33,475 bases of DNA from contig NZ_KQ959948.1 in the NCBI RefSeq assembly GCF_001553035.1, positions 1-33,475 of the forward strand. Reading direction: 5' to 3'. This document shows, piece after piece, positions 25,650 to 32,612 of this stretch (position 1 is its first letter; each line of letters opens with the position of its first letter). Below the pieces are notes generated by a model. The model did no database searches and was not told where the DNA came from. It saw nothing but the letters and a program-made list of their open reading frames with translations. This DNA comes from Gemella haemolysans (lineage in GTDB: Bacteria > Bacillota > Bacilli > Staphylococcales > Gemellaceae). Position numbers and translations under genes: made by a program.

Positions 25650-25976
25650 ATGGCATACACAATTTACAAAAGAGGTCAAATCACAAAATACGAAGCAGGA
25701 GTTGTATACAGAGCGTACAAAAATAATGAAATTAACTGCTTACCAGAATTCACAAAATGGTTATATGATGAAACAAACGCTTATATTGGAACAGCTATTC
25801 AACGTTATAATCAAGATGCTAGAACTTACGACAGAGTATATGAAATAGTTAGAAGTATCTTAGACAAAGATTTTGATAAAGCTAATGAATTAATTAAAAT
25901 AATTCAAGATGATTTTATTAGATTATGTGGTAAAAAATCAATGTTTTATAAATATAAAAAAGAAGAAGATAAATAG
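25650..25976 (+). CDS. Unrecognised 108-aa first gene of the accessory operon
   Basis: A soluble, Tyr/Lys/Asn-rich, mainly helical protein with no family I recognise. Residues about 9-26 (QITKYEAGVVYRAYKNNE) could form a helix-turn-helix-like pair. It is the first gene after a strong operator-controlled promoter, beyond the endolysin and near the attachment end. That is where Listeria and streptococcal prophages often carry anti-CRISPR or other anti-host genes, some of which repress their own promoter. This is inference from position only; size is compatible with an Acr. AGAGG at 25635-25639 serves the ATG. Confidence 0.6.
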   Translation: MAYTIYKRGQITKYEAGVVYRAYKNNEINCLPEFTKWLYDETNAYIGTAIQRYNQDARTYDRVYEIVRSILDKDFDKANELIKIIQDDFIRLCGKKSMFYKYKKEEDK

Positions 25977-25988
25977 GAGGAAATGAAA

Positions 25989-26504
25989 ATGAAAGCACAA
26001 GAAATATTAAATTTAATGAAAGAAACAATAATAAATGGGGGCGAATTAAACTTCGCCCTTAAACACAAAAGAATAAACAGATATTTAGCTAACTATGATA
26101 CTAAAAACTACGCTGGAGTATTTGCTTTTTCAAACGCAGGAATTTACGGTATATACGGAGATTTTTTAGAAGAAAGTTTTGATTTTGAAAATAATCAAAT
26201 TGATAATAGAAATCAAAAAGATGAAACAATTTTAGAAGTTTTAGAAGCTATTCTAGTTGATTGGGAACTAGTAGAAGAAGTAAAAGATAATAAACTAGAA
26301 TACAGTTTTAAACCTTATACAATTAGATATGAGCCTCAATATGTTCAAGATATTGCACAAGATAAAAGAATTTATATATCTAAACAAGGTAATGAAGTAA
26401 TTGAATTTACAATTGATGGTTGCAAATGGAATATGAAATTAGAAAAATTTAACGGTGAAAAAATCAGATACAAATTAGACAAAGCTGTAGTGGAGTATCT
26501 TTAA
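25989..26504 (+). CDS. Unrecognised 171-aa accessory protein
   Basis: A soluble alpha/beta protein. The helical start (MKAQEILNLMKETIINGGELNFALKHKRI, in pieces) is followed by Tyr/Gly-rich strands (YAGVFAFSNAGIYGIYGDF) and an acidic middle. No family is recognised. ATG 25989 is chosen over 25983, because AGGAGG at 25975-25980 leaves 8 rather than 2 bases. It lies 12 bases after the first gene and 1 base before the next, so the operon is tightly packed. Its job is probably linked to its neighbours. Confidence 0.6.
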   Translation: MKAQEILNLMKETIINGGELNFALKHKRINRYLANYDTKNYAGVFAFSNAGIYGIYGDFLEESFDFENNQIDNRNQKDETILEVLEAILVDWELVEEVKDNKLEYSFKPYTIRYEPQYVQDIAQDKRIYISKQGNEVIEFTIDGCKWNMKLEKFNGEKIRYKLDKAVVEYL

Positions 26505-26505
26505 T

Positions 26506-26856
26506 ATGTGGAAAACAATTCAATTTAATAAGCAAAACATTGAATATGAATCTGACAGGGCAGTATTAATAAAACTGCCCAACAGTTCATATTATAAAAA
26601 TTATAAATTTTGGCATCCTTCTAAACTAATTAGACCGCTAAAAAAAGGAAATGGATATTTCTTAAGTTTATCTTACACAGATGAATTCAGATTTAAAATA
26701 TTCAAAAATGATAAAACAACTAAAGAAATATGTGGTGAAGAATTAGCGTTATGTTTTAATCAACTTACAGAAGAAGATGACACAAGTTATTTAGAAATAA
26801 CAGAACCTGTTAAGATTAACAAGAATGTGGAAATAATTTCAGAATTGGAGCGTTAG
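26506..26856 (+). CDS. Unrecognised 116-aa protein, partner of the downstream helicase by position
   Basis: A beta-rich protein with RAVLIKLPNSSYYKNYKFWHPSKLIR (residues about 19-44, quoted in part: FWHPSKLIR). Similar short proteins are found upstream of SNF2-like helicases in streptococcal-type phages. It ends one base before the helicase ATG, so the two are probably translated together. It might bind nucleic acid or the helicase; nothing in the sequence proves this. Confidence 0.6.
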   Translation: MWKTIQFNKQNIEYESDRAVLIKLPNSSYYKNYKFWHPSKLIRPLKKGNGYFLSLSYTDEFRFKIFKNDKTTKEICGEELALCFNQLTEEDDTSYLEITEPVKINKNVEIISELER

Positions 26857-26857
26857 T

Positions 26858-28099
26858 ATGCTTACAGAAAACCAGAAACAAGCATTTGAGAAGTTTAAAA
26901 AATTAAAAGTAGGTGCTTTGTTCATGGAACAAGGGACAGGGAAAACTAAGGTAGCGTTAGAATTAATTAAAACTACAGATTGTGATTTAGTTTTGTTTTT
27001 CTGTCCTTTTTCTACAAAAGACAATCTACAAGATGAAATAAATAAATGGACGTTAGACATAGATTATAAAATTATAGGATATCAAACTTTATCAAATAGT
27101 GATAAAACTTACGTTGAATTACTTGAAGAAATAGAAGATAAAAAGCTATTCATCGTTGCTGATGAAAGTATATTTATTAAAAACGATGATACAAAACGAT
27201 ATAAAAGGCTTATAAACATTGCTAAAATGAGTGATTACAGATTGATTTTAAATGGCACACCATTAACTAAAAATGAATGGGATATTTACAATCAGATGAA
27301 TTTCTTAAGTGATAAAATCATTGGAATGAGTAAACAAGAATTCTTAAATGTATTTTTTAAAAAAATATCATATAAGAAAGTTGGCCAACGTCCTAAAGAA
27401 TTTTACAAGTTATCTGATGTTAACATAGACTATTTACATAAACTGATCGCACCGTATATATTTGAATGTGAGTTTGAATTTGATAAAAACGAAGAAATTA
27501 AATATATTAGAATAATTGCAAGTGAAGAAGCACAGGAGAGCTACAATCGTAAAAAGCAACAATTACTGAATTCAATCAGTAAGGGAGAAAGCATAATAGA
27601 TCAATTTCAAAATCTAGCTTATAGTTGTTTTAATGATAAAAAAAGACATGTAGAAATAGCTGAATTTATAAAAAAAGAAAATCAGATAATAGTTTTTTGT
27701 ACTTTAGTAAATGAAGCTGTAAATATTGCTAATCTATTAAATTGCTATTTAATCACAGGTGATACTCCATTAAGTAAACGTTCTGAAATAAAAGAGAGTT
27801 TTAAAAAAGATAATAAACCTTTAGTAATGACTTTAGGAACAGGTGCTTATGCTTTGAATTTACAATTTTGTAATAAGATTGCATTTAGTAGTATAACATT
27901 TGATTATGCAAAAACAGAACAAGCTCTTAAAAGAATTAAAAGAATGGGCCAAGAAAAAGATATTGAGTATATTTATTTTACTTCTAATTTAGGTATATTC
28001 AATATGATCTTTGAAAATAACGAAAAGAAAAGAAGTTTAAAAGAATTGTTGATAGACAAGATTAATGAAGGGAGTGATTATTTTGAAAATATATTGTAA
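26858..28099 (+). CDS. SNF2-like superfamily 2 helicase
   Basis: 413 residues with complete SF2 motifs: Walker A QGTGKT (25-30), Walker B variant VADES (100-104), motif III-like LNGTPLTKNE (131-140), motif V MTLGTGAYALNLQ and motif VI QALKRIKRMGQ (355-365). The arrangement is SNF2/DEAD-type with no extra nuclease or DNA-binding domain. It would be an ATP-driven translocase on double-stranded DNA. In phages such proteins usually lie in the replication region; here it is in the accessory operon with an IbrA/IbrB-like pair. A ribosome-binding site (GGAGCG, 26847-26852) is just upstream. Confidence 0.88.
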   Translation: MLTENQKQAFEKFKKLKVGALFMEQGTGKTKVALELIKTTDCDLVLFFCPFSTKDNLQDEINKWTLDIDYKIIGYQTLSNSDKTYVELLEEIEDKKLFIVADESIFIKNDDTKRYKRLINIAKMSDYRLILNGTPLTKNEWDIYNQMNFLSDKIIGMSKQEFLNVFFKKISYKKVGQRPKEFYKLSDVNIDYLHKLIAPYIFECEFEFDKNEEIKYIRIIASEEAQESYNRKKQQLLNSISKGESIIDQFQNLAYSCFNDKKRHVEIAEFIKKENQIIVFCTLVNEAVNIANLLNCYLITGDTPLSKRSEIKESFKKDNKPLVMTLGTGAYALNLQFCNKIAFSSITFDYAKTEQALKRIKRMGQEKDIEYIYFTSNLGIFNMIFENNEKKRSLKELLIDKINEGSDYFENIL

Positions 28100-29381
28100 T
28101 GAAAATGTATTTGAAGCTAGTAAAGACAGAGTAAAATATATATTTGATGAATTTGAAAATATATATGTGTCTTTCTCTGGTGGTAAAGATAGTGGAGTAT
28201 GCATGCATTTAATGTGTGAAGAAGCTAGAAAAAGAAATAGAAAAATAGGTGTCTTATTCATTGATATAGAAGCACACTATCAAATGACTATTGACTATTC
28301 AATTCAAATGATAGAAAAGTATAAAGATGTAATTACACCTTACTGGATATGTTTACCTATGCTTACAGATAACAGTTTATCCTACAATGAAATGACTTGG
28401 AGTTGGTGGGAAACTGAAAAGAAAGATATTTGGGTAAGGGAAATGCCAACAATGGATTATGTTATCAATGTAGATAATAATCCTATTGATTATTACAAGT
28501 ACAATATGACTTTTGAAGATTTTGTTGCTAAGTTTGGTAAGTGGTTTGGTAAAGATGAAAAGACAGCCTGTATAATAGGTATAAGAACACAAGAGAGTTT
28601 AAACCGTTGGAGAGCCTTAACAACTAAAAATAAACGTAAATACAAAGATATAATGTACTCTACACAGGTTGATGAAAATGTATATAATTTTTATCCTATA
28701 TATGATTATACAACAGAAGATATTTGGACTTATTATGGAAAGACTGGGAATGAGTACAATAAATTTTATGATTTAATGTATAAAGCTGGAGTATCAATTC
28801 ATAGTATGAGAATTGATGAACCGTTTGGAGATACAGCAAAAGCTGGATTAAATATGTTTAAAATAATTGAACCTAAAACTTGGGTGAAAATAGTCGGAAG
28901 AGTTGCTGGAGCTAATTTTGGAAATATCTATGCAAATTCAACTATAAATACAGCTAATTATAAATTACCGAAAGGTCACAGTTGGGAAAGCTTCACATAT
29001 TTTCTTTTAGATACATTGCCAAAAAATGCTAGTGATCATTACAAAGAAAAATTCAATAAGTTTATAAAATGGTGGACAGAGAAAGGTTCTGGAATGAGAC
29101 AAGAAGACATCGATATATTAAATATCAATTACAACGGAGCTATATTTCAAACTGGAGAAATGAGTACTAGAGGTAATAAGGATAAAGAGGTAATTAAGTT
29201 TAATCATGTTGTTGATACTATTCCAGAACTTGACAGTAAGCAAGATGTTTTAACGTGGAAAAGAATGGCAATGTGTATTATTAAAAATGATTATTTCTGC
29301 AAAAGTTTATCATTTGGAATAAGTAAGGAACAGTTGAAAAGAAGAAAGGAGACAATGAAGAAATATGAGTCAATTTTGTAG
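28083..29381 (+). CDS. IbrA-like PP-loop (PAPS reductase/DUF3440) protein
   Basis: 432 residues. The PP-loop SGGKDS (32-37) marks the ATP pyrophosphatase/PAPS reductase fold, and the C-terminal region (VGRVAGANFGNIYANST, LPKGHSWESFTYFLL, HYKEKFNKFIKWW) fits the DUF3440 domain of IbrA-type proteins. These pair with a ParB-like IbrB, as here. The family is poorly understood; IbrA/IbrB were described as regulators in Escherichia coli, and related folds activate substrates with ATP, including in DNA sulfur modification. The start is TTG 28083, with AAGGGAG at 28068-28074. ATG 28065 overlaps that site. It overlaps the helicase by 17 bases. Confidence 0.82.
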   Translation: MKIYCNENVFEASKDRVKYIFDEFENIYVSFSGGKDSGVCMHLMCEEARKRNRKIGVLFIDIEAHYQMTIDYSIQMIEKYKDVITPYWICLPMLTDNSLSYNEMTWSWWETEKKDIWVREMPTMDYVINVDNNPIDYYKYNMTFEDFVAKFGKWFGKDEKTACIIGIRTQESLNRWRALTTKNKRKYKDIMYSTQVDENVYNFYPIYDYTTEDIWTYYGKTGNEYNKFYDLMYKAGVSIHSMRIDEPFGDTAKAGLNMFKIIEPKTWVKIVGRVAGANFGNIYANSTINTANYKLPKGHSWESFTYFLLDTLPKNASDHYKEKFNKFIKWWTEKGSGMRQEDIDILNINYNGAIFQTGEMSTRGNKDKEVIKFNHVVDTIPELDSKQDVLTWKRMAMCIIKNDYFCKSLSFGISKEQLKRRKETMKKYESIL

Positions 29382-29880
29382 TCCAGTATATAACATTAAA
29401 AGAGTGCCTGTAGAAAAAATTCAAGCAAATAGCTATAACCCTAACCATGTAGCACCGCCAGAAATGAAACTACTTTATAAATCAATTCTAGAGGACGGTT
29501 ACACAATGCCTATAGTGTGTTACTACTTAGAAGATATAGATAAGTTTGAAATAGTTGATGGCTTTCATAGATATACTGTGATTAAGAAGCATAAAGATAT
29601 ATTTGAGCGTGAGGGCGGCTGTTTGCCAGTATCTGTTATTAATAAACCTATAAGTGATAGAATGGCTTCAACTATCAGACACAATAGGGCAAGAGGCTCT
29701 CACGATGTCGAACTTATGACTAATATTGTAACTGAATTAGTAGAAAGTGGTTGTTCTGATAGATGGATAATGAAGAATATTGGAATGGATGCAGATGAAT
29801 TATTAAGATTAAAACAATTAAGTGGGTTAGCAGCGATATTTAAAGATAAAGAATTTTCAAAAGCATGGGTTGTTGAATAA
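29365..29880 (+). CDS. IbrB-like ParB-domain protein
   Basis: 171 residues with a ParB/Srx-like N-terminal domain: VPVEKIQANSYNPNHV, GYTMPIVCYY, the EIVDGFHRY motif (62-70) and RHNRARGSH (105-113). This is followed by a helical end resembling the DNA-binding part of ParB (CSDRWIMKNIGMDADELLRL). In ParB-fold proteins the GxxR and (D/E)GxHR motifs bind CTP or ATP. It overlaps the IbrA-like gene by 17 bases, and the two form the standard IbrA/IbrB pair. It is the last gene of the operon. Confidence 0.82.
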   Translation: MSQFCSPVYNIKRVPVEKIQANSYNPNHVAPPEMKLLYKSILEDGYTMPIVCYYLEDIDKFEIVDGFHRYTVIKKHKDIFEREGGCLPVSVINKPISDRMASTIRHNRARGSHDVELMTNIVTELVESGCSDRWIMKNIGMDADELLRLKQLSGLAAIFKDKEFSKAWVVE

Positions 29881-29923
29881 ATTTATTTTTGATATAATTA
29901 TAAAAAAAAATTAGGAGAAGGAC

Positions 29924-30103
29924 ATGAATAAAATATCTGAAGCTAAACTAAGAAGCAATAAAAAATGGGATGATAATAATCGTGAACGTAAAAGATATAT
30001 CAATAAGAGATCCACGGCAAGAAGTTTTATTAAAACAATGGAACGAGAAGACATCCCAGAATTTGAAGCATTATTAGAAGAACGTAAAGCTAGAAAAGAT
30101 TAA
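29924..30103 (+). CDS. Small basic phage protein (59 aa) next to the anti-repeat RNA
   Basis: A highly charged helical protein: SEAKLRSNKKWDDNNRER then YINKRSTARSFIKTM and EDIPEFEALLEERKARK. Proteins of this pattern occur near the ends of streptococcal-type phage genomes, with unknown function; the basic first half may bind nucleic acid. TAGGAGAAGG at 29912-29921 is the ribosome-binding site, and TATAAT at 29893-29898 could be its promoter. Its stop lies 8 bases before the extended -10 of the anti-repeat RNA gene. It could be expressed in lysogeny. Confidence 0.65.
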   Translation: MNKISEAKLRSNKKWDDNNRERKRYINKRSTARSFIKTMEREDIPEFEALLEERKARKD

Positions 30104-30110
30104 TATTAAA

Positions 30111-30119
30111 TGTTATAAT
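30111..30119 (+). promoter_or_regulatory. Extended -10 promoter of the anti-repeat RNA
   Basis: TGTTATAAT fits the extended -10 consensus TGnTATAAT exactly. No good -35 hexamer is seen 16-18 bases upstream, which an extended -10 does not need. The predicted transcription start is near 30,126, a few bases before the anti-repeat. Confidence 0.7.
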
Positions 30120-30125
30120 AAATTT

Positions 30126-30183
30126 GTTAGTAGAATTCAAAATTTACATAGGAGGGGCAGCATTAAAGCTGCCTCTTTTTTTT
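30126..30183 (+). ncRNA. Phage anti-repeat RNA (tracrRNA-like decoy, putative)
   Basis: A predicted transcript of about 58 nt. Bases 30130-30150 are the exact reverse complement of 33455-33475 in the first CRISPR repeat (21 nt, and the window ends there, so the match could be longer). The core is GTAGAATTCAAAATTTACAT. The host tracrRNA has the same segment at 33319-33337 with one A missing. Right after the anti-repeat the phage RNA has a terminator hairpin. It lacks the lower-stem anti-repeat (TCAAAT), nexus and UUCG hairpins needed for Cas9 binding. Predicted effect: pairs with pre-crRNA or crRNA repeats and competes with tracrRNA. Not experimentally known to me. Confidence 0.75.
30153..30183 (+). 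terminator. Terminator of the anti-repeat RNA
   Basis: A nine-pair stem, AGGGGCAGC (30153-30161) with GCTGCCTCT (30168-30176), has an ATTAAA loop and one G-T pair. It is followed by T up to 30183. The T run is on the + strand only, so the RNA is made from left to right. Confidence 0.9.
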
Positions 30184-30324
30184 AGGGGCATGGGGGTACA
30201 AATTAGGGGCAAATTTCCTCGTAAAAGCATTTTTTTACGGGAAAATACGAGAGTGGAAAGTCAGTAATACAAGGAGTTTTGAGCATATTCGAGGATATAT
30301 GATATATATGAATATGTCAATGCG
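30184..30324. other. Prophage right end / attR region
   Basis: About 140 bases between the RNA terminator and recognisable cas9. They hold a direct repeat TAGGGGCA (30183-30190 and 30204-30211), an interrupted inverted repeat CTCGTA...TACGAG (about 30218-30252), and CATATTC (30284-30290) opposite GAATATG (30310-30316), spaced by 19 bases. These could be recombinase arm or core sites. The crossover must be at or near 30,316-30,340, where sequence changes from phage to cas9. A 25-codon frame at 30190-30267 is probably not a gene. Confidence 0.6.
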
Positions 30325-31452
30325 AAAGATGCTTATCTAAATATAGTGGTAGGAAATGTCTATGATACTAAGTTTACGCGTAACGTATTTAATTTTATTA
30401 AAGATAAAAAAGATGGAAGAAAATATTCACTTAATAAGGTATTCTATGAAAATGTTAGTGATTCAAAAACAGTAGCTTGGGAAATGGATAAAACAATTTA
30501 TCAAGTGGAAAAAGTCATGAATAATAACAATATCCTAGTAACAAGAAGAACATCTGAACAAAAAGGTGGGTTATTCGATGCTACAGTCTATAAAGCTAAA
30601 GTTGCAGCGAAAGCTAAAGATGGTGTATATTATCCATTAAAAACTTCTAATTCTGTAGTGAAAGATGTTGCTAAGTATGGTGGATTCACAAAAATTAAAA
30701 TAGCGTATTATTCTATTTTTGAATATGTACTTGTTAACAAAAAAGGTGAAGAGAAAATAACAAGAATTATTCCAATTCCAATTTATATCTCGCAAAATAT
30801 TAAGGATGATAATACACTATTAGAATTCGGTAAAACTCAAATTAATTTGAAATCTGGTGAAGAAATTAAAGACCTTAAGTTGAAATATAGAAAATTATGT
30901 ATAGGTGATAAAATTTGTTTAGAAGGATATCCATATTTTGTTGGAGGTAAAACAAGTGATTACTTTGTATATGATAGTGCAGTACAAGTATTAATAGATA
31001 AAGAAAATGAAAAATATATTAAGGAAATTGTGAAGTTTACAAATTGGAAAAAAGATAATAAAGATGGAGAATTATCGAAGAACATTACTCGCAAGAAAAA
31101 TACGGATTTATACAATACATTATTGCAAAAAATGAAAACACCAGAATTAATCAATAAAAAACCAAATAAATATCAAGAATTTGAAAAAGAGAAAACAATA
31201 CATAAATTTAATGACTTAAACGAGGAGGAACAGAGCAAAGTTCTTTTAGAAATGTTAAATCTTTTAACAGATATGAAGACGGTTTATGATTTAAAACTAA
31301 TAAATATAACAGCAACTAGAGGAAAACAAAATTTTGATTTAACAAGTTTAAAAGAATTTACAATTGTAGAACAATCTGTTACAGGATTCTATGAAAAAGA
31401 AATAACAATAATAGGGGATAAAGGGAATGACATGGAGAACAATAATAGTTAG
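30325..31452 (+). pseudogene. cas9: cas9, 3' fragment (RuvC-III end plus PAM-interacting domain), split by the prophage
   Basis: The frame reads KDAYLNIVVGNVYDTKFTRN at its start, the RuvC-III motif of type II-A Cas9 (HHAHDAYLNAVVG in Streptococcus pyogenes). It then runs through the C-terminal domain (YSIFEYVLVNKKGEEKITR, YRKLCIGDKICLEGYPYF) to the closing SVTGFYEKEITI. About 375 codons match residues about 985 to the end of S. pyogenes Cas9. Upstream, where HHA is expected, it reads VNA, and a TGA occurs at 30280. RuvC-I/II, the bridge helix, REC and HNH are all absent. GTG 30346 has no ribosome-binding site, so the fragment is probably not translated. It overlaps cas1 by 26 bases. Confidence 0.93.
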
Positions 31453-32302
31453 AGATAGGGCGAAGCTAGACTATAGCTTGAATTTCCTAACTGTAAGAAA
31501 AGAAGCGGAGACTAAAAAAGTTAGTCTTAACGAAATATACATGATCATTATTGAAAGCACAGCGGTAACTATTACCGCCGTGCTTTTAAATGAACTCATG
31601 AAAAATAAAATTAAGGTAATATTTTGTGATGAAAAAAGAAATCCTAGTTCGGAATTAATACCATACTATGGAAGTCATGATACAAGTCTAAAGTATAAGA
31701 ATCAGCTAGAATGGTCTACCGAGAGTAAAGAAAGAATTTGGACAAGGATAGTATATGAGAAAATTAATAATCAAATGCTGCTGTTAAAGAAATTAGGTAA
31801 AGAAGAGTATAAGTTATTAGAACAATATCTTACAGAACTAGAGTGGAATGACAGCAGTAACAGAGAAGGACATGCAGCCAAGGTTTACTTCAATGCCATG
31901 TTTGGTATGGGTTTTAGTAGAAATAAAGAATGCTTTACGAATGCTGCATTAGATTATGGTTATTCAATTATATTATCTGCCTTTAATAGAGAAATTGTAT
32001 CGTGTGGATATTTTACGCAGTTAGGCTTATGTCACAGAAATCCATATAATAAATTTAATCTAGCCAGTGATTTTATGGAACCTTTCAGAATATTAGTAGA
32101 TGAAATAGTATTTGGTTTAGATGCTGATGAATTTACTAAAGATCATAAAAACTTATTAGTTAATATTCTAAATAACACCATTGAAATTGATGACAAAGAA
32201 CAAACTGTAGCTAATGCGATTAAAATATATGTTCGTAGTTTGTTTACCTCATTAAAAGAAAATGATTTAGAATATATAAAGATGTATAAGTATGAGTTAT
32301 AG
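31427..32302 (+). CDS. cas1: Cas1 integrase, type II
   Basis: 291 residues with the type II start MTWRTIIV. Metal ligands are E147 (REGHAAKVYFNAMFG), H203 (GLCHRNPYN) and D215/E218 (ASDFMEPFR). Cas1 and Cas2 integrate new spacers at the leader end; type II-A also needs Cas9 and Csn2 for this. The start overlaps the cas9 end, AAGGGA at 31421-31426 abuts the ATG, and GGGGATAAAGGG lies just upstream. In the lysogen it is separated from the cas9 promoter, so expression needs an internal promoter or phage transcription. Confidence 0.95.
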   Translation: MTWRTIIVRDRAKLDYSLNFLTVRKEAETKKVSLNEIYMIIIESTAVTITAVLLNELMKNKIKVIFCDEKRNPSSELIPYYGSHDTSLKYKNQLEWSTESKERIWTRIVYEKINNQMLLLKKLGKEEYKLLEQYLTELEWNDSSNREGHAAKVYFNAMFGMGFSRNKECFTNAALDYGYSIILSAFNREIVSCGYFTQLGLCHRNPYNKFNLASDFMEPFRILVDEIVFGLDADEFTKDHKNLLVNILNNTIEIDDKEQTVANAIKIYVRSLFTSLKENDLEYIKMYKYEL

Positions 32303-32612
32303 ATTTATGAGAGTATTAGTAATGTTCGATCTTCCTACAGAAACATCTCTTCAAAGAAAAAATTATAGAAAATTTAGAAAAACATTAATAAAAAATGGAT
32401 TTATAATGATGCAAGAATCAGTTTATGTTAAATTAGCGATGAATCAAGGTAGTGCGGATTTGATTGTGAAGAGTATTCGAAAAATGTGTCCGGATGAGGG
32501 GATAGTTCAAGTATTACAGATTACTGAGAAACAGTTCTCCAAGATGGAGTTTTTAGTAGGAGAGAGTCAGACTGAATATGTGGATAATAATGAAAGGTTA
32601 TTAGAACTATGA
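32292..32612 (+). CDS. cas2: Cas2
   Basis: 106 residues of the ferredoxin-like fold: RVLVMFDLPTETSLQRKNYRKFRK (quoted in part: VLVMFDLP, D13) and then FIMMQESVYVKL. It forms the scaffold dimer of the Cas1-Cas2 integrase. The ATG overlaps the end of cas1, and its stop overlaps the csn2 start (ATGA). Confidence 0.95.
   Translation: MSYRFMRVLVMFDLPTETSLQRKNYRKFRKTLIKNGFIMMQESVYVKLAMNQGSADLIVKSIRKMCPDEGIVQVLQITEKQFSKMEFLVGESQTEYVDNNERLLEL

Larger units (their letters stand above)
1..30324. mobile_element. Prophage, HK97-type siphovirus, right-hand part
   Basis: A continuous run of phage genes in the usual siphovirus order: early genes, late activator, HNH, TerS, TerL, portal, protease, capsid, connectors, tail, lysis, accessory genes. 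All are on the + strand. The left end, with the expected integrase, repressor and replication genes, is outside the window. The right end is placed near 30,320 because from 30,325 on the reading frame is recognisable Cas9. The exact attR core cannot be fixed without attL or an uninterrupted cas9. Confidence 0.93.

Noticed and set aside
28083-29880. IbrA/IbrB-like genes as host genes beyond the prophage end
   Set aside because: They are coupled to the phage-type helicase operon, and phage sequence (59-aa gene, RNA gene, att region) continues between them and cas9.
30085-30183. Reading the anti-repeat on the - strand as a solitary CRISPR repeat (repeat-mimic anti-CRISPR)
   Set aside because: Only 21 of about 36 repeat bases are present, the 5' half (GTTTGAGAGA) is missing, and the terminator T run works on the + strand only. 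The + strand anti-repeat reading explains promoter, match and terminator together.
30148-30192. AGGAGG (30149-30155 area) as a ribosome-binding site for a small peptide
   Set aside because: No ATG, GTG or TTG within reach; the next bases form the terminator stem. The 25-codon frame from ATG 30190 lies after the terminator and has no recognisable product.
30346-31452. The 368-codon frame as an independent functional protein
   Set aside because: It starts in the middle of the RuvC-III motif at a GTG without ribosome-binding site and lacks all other Cas9 parts. It is best read as a split cas9.
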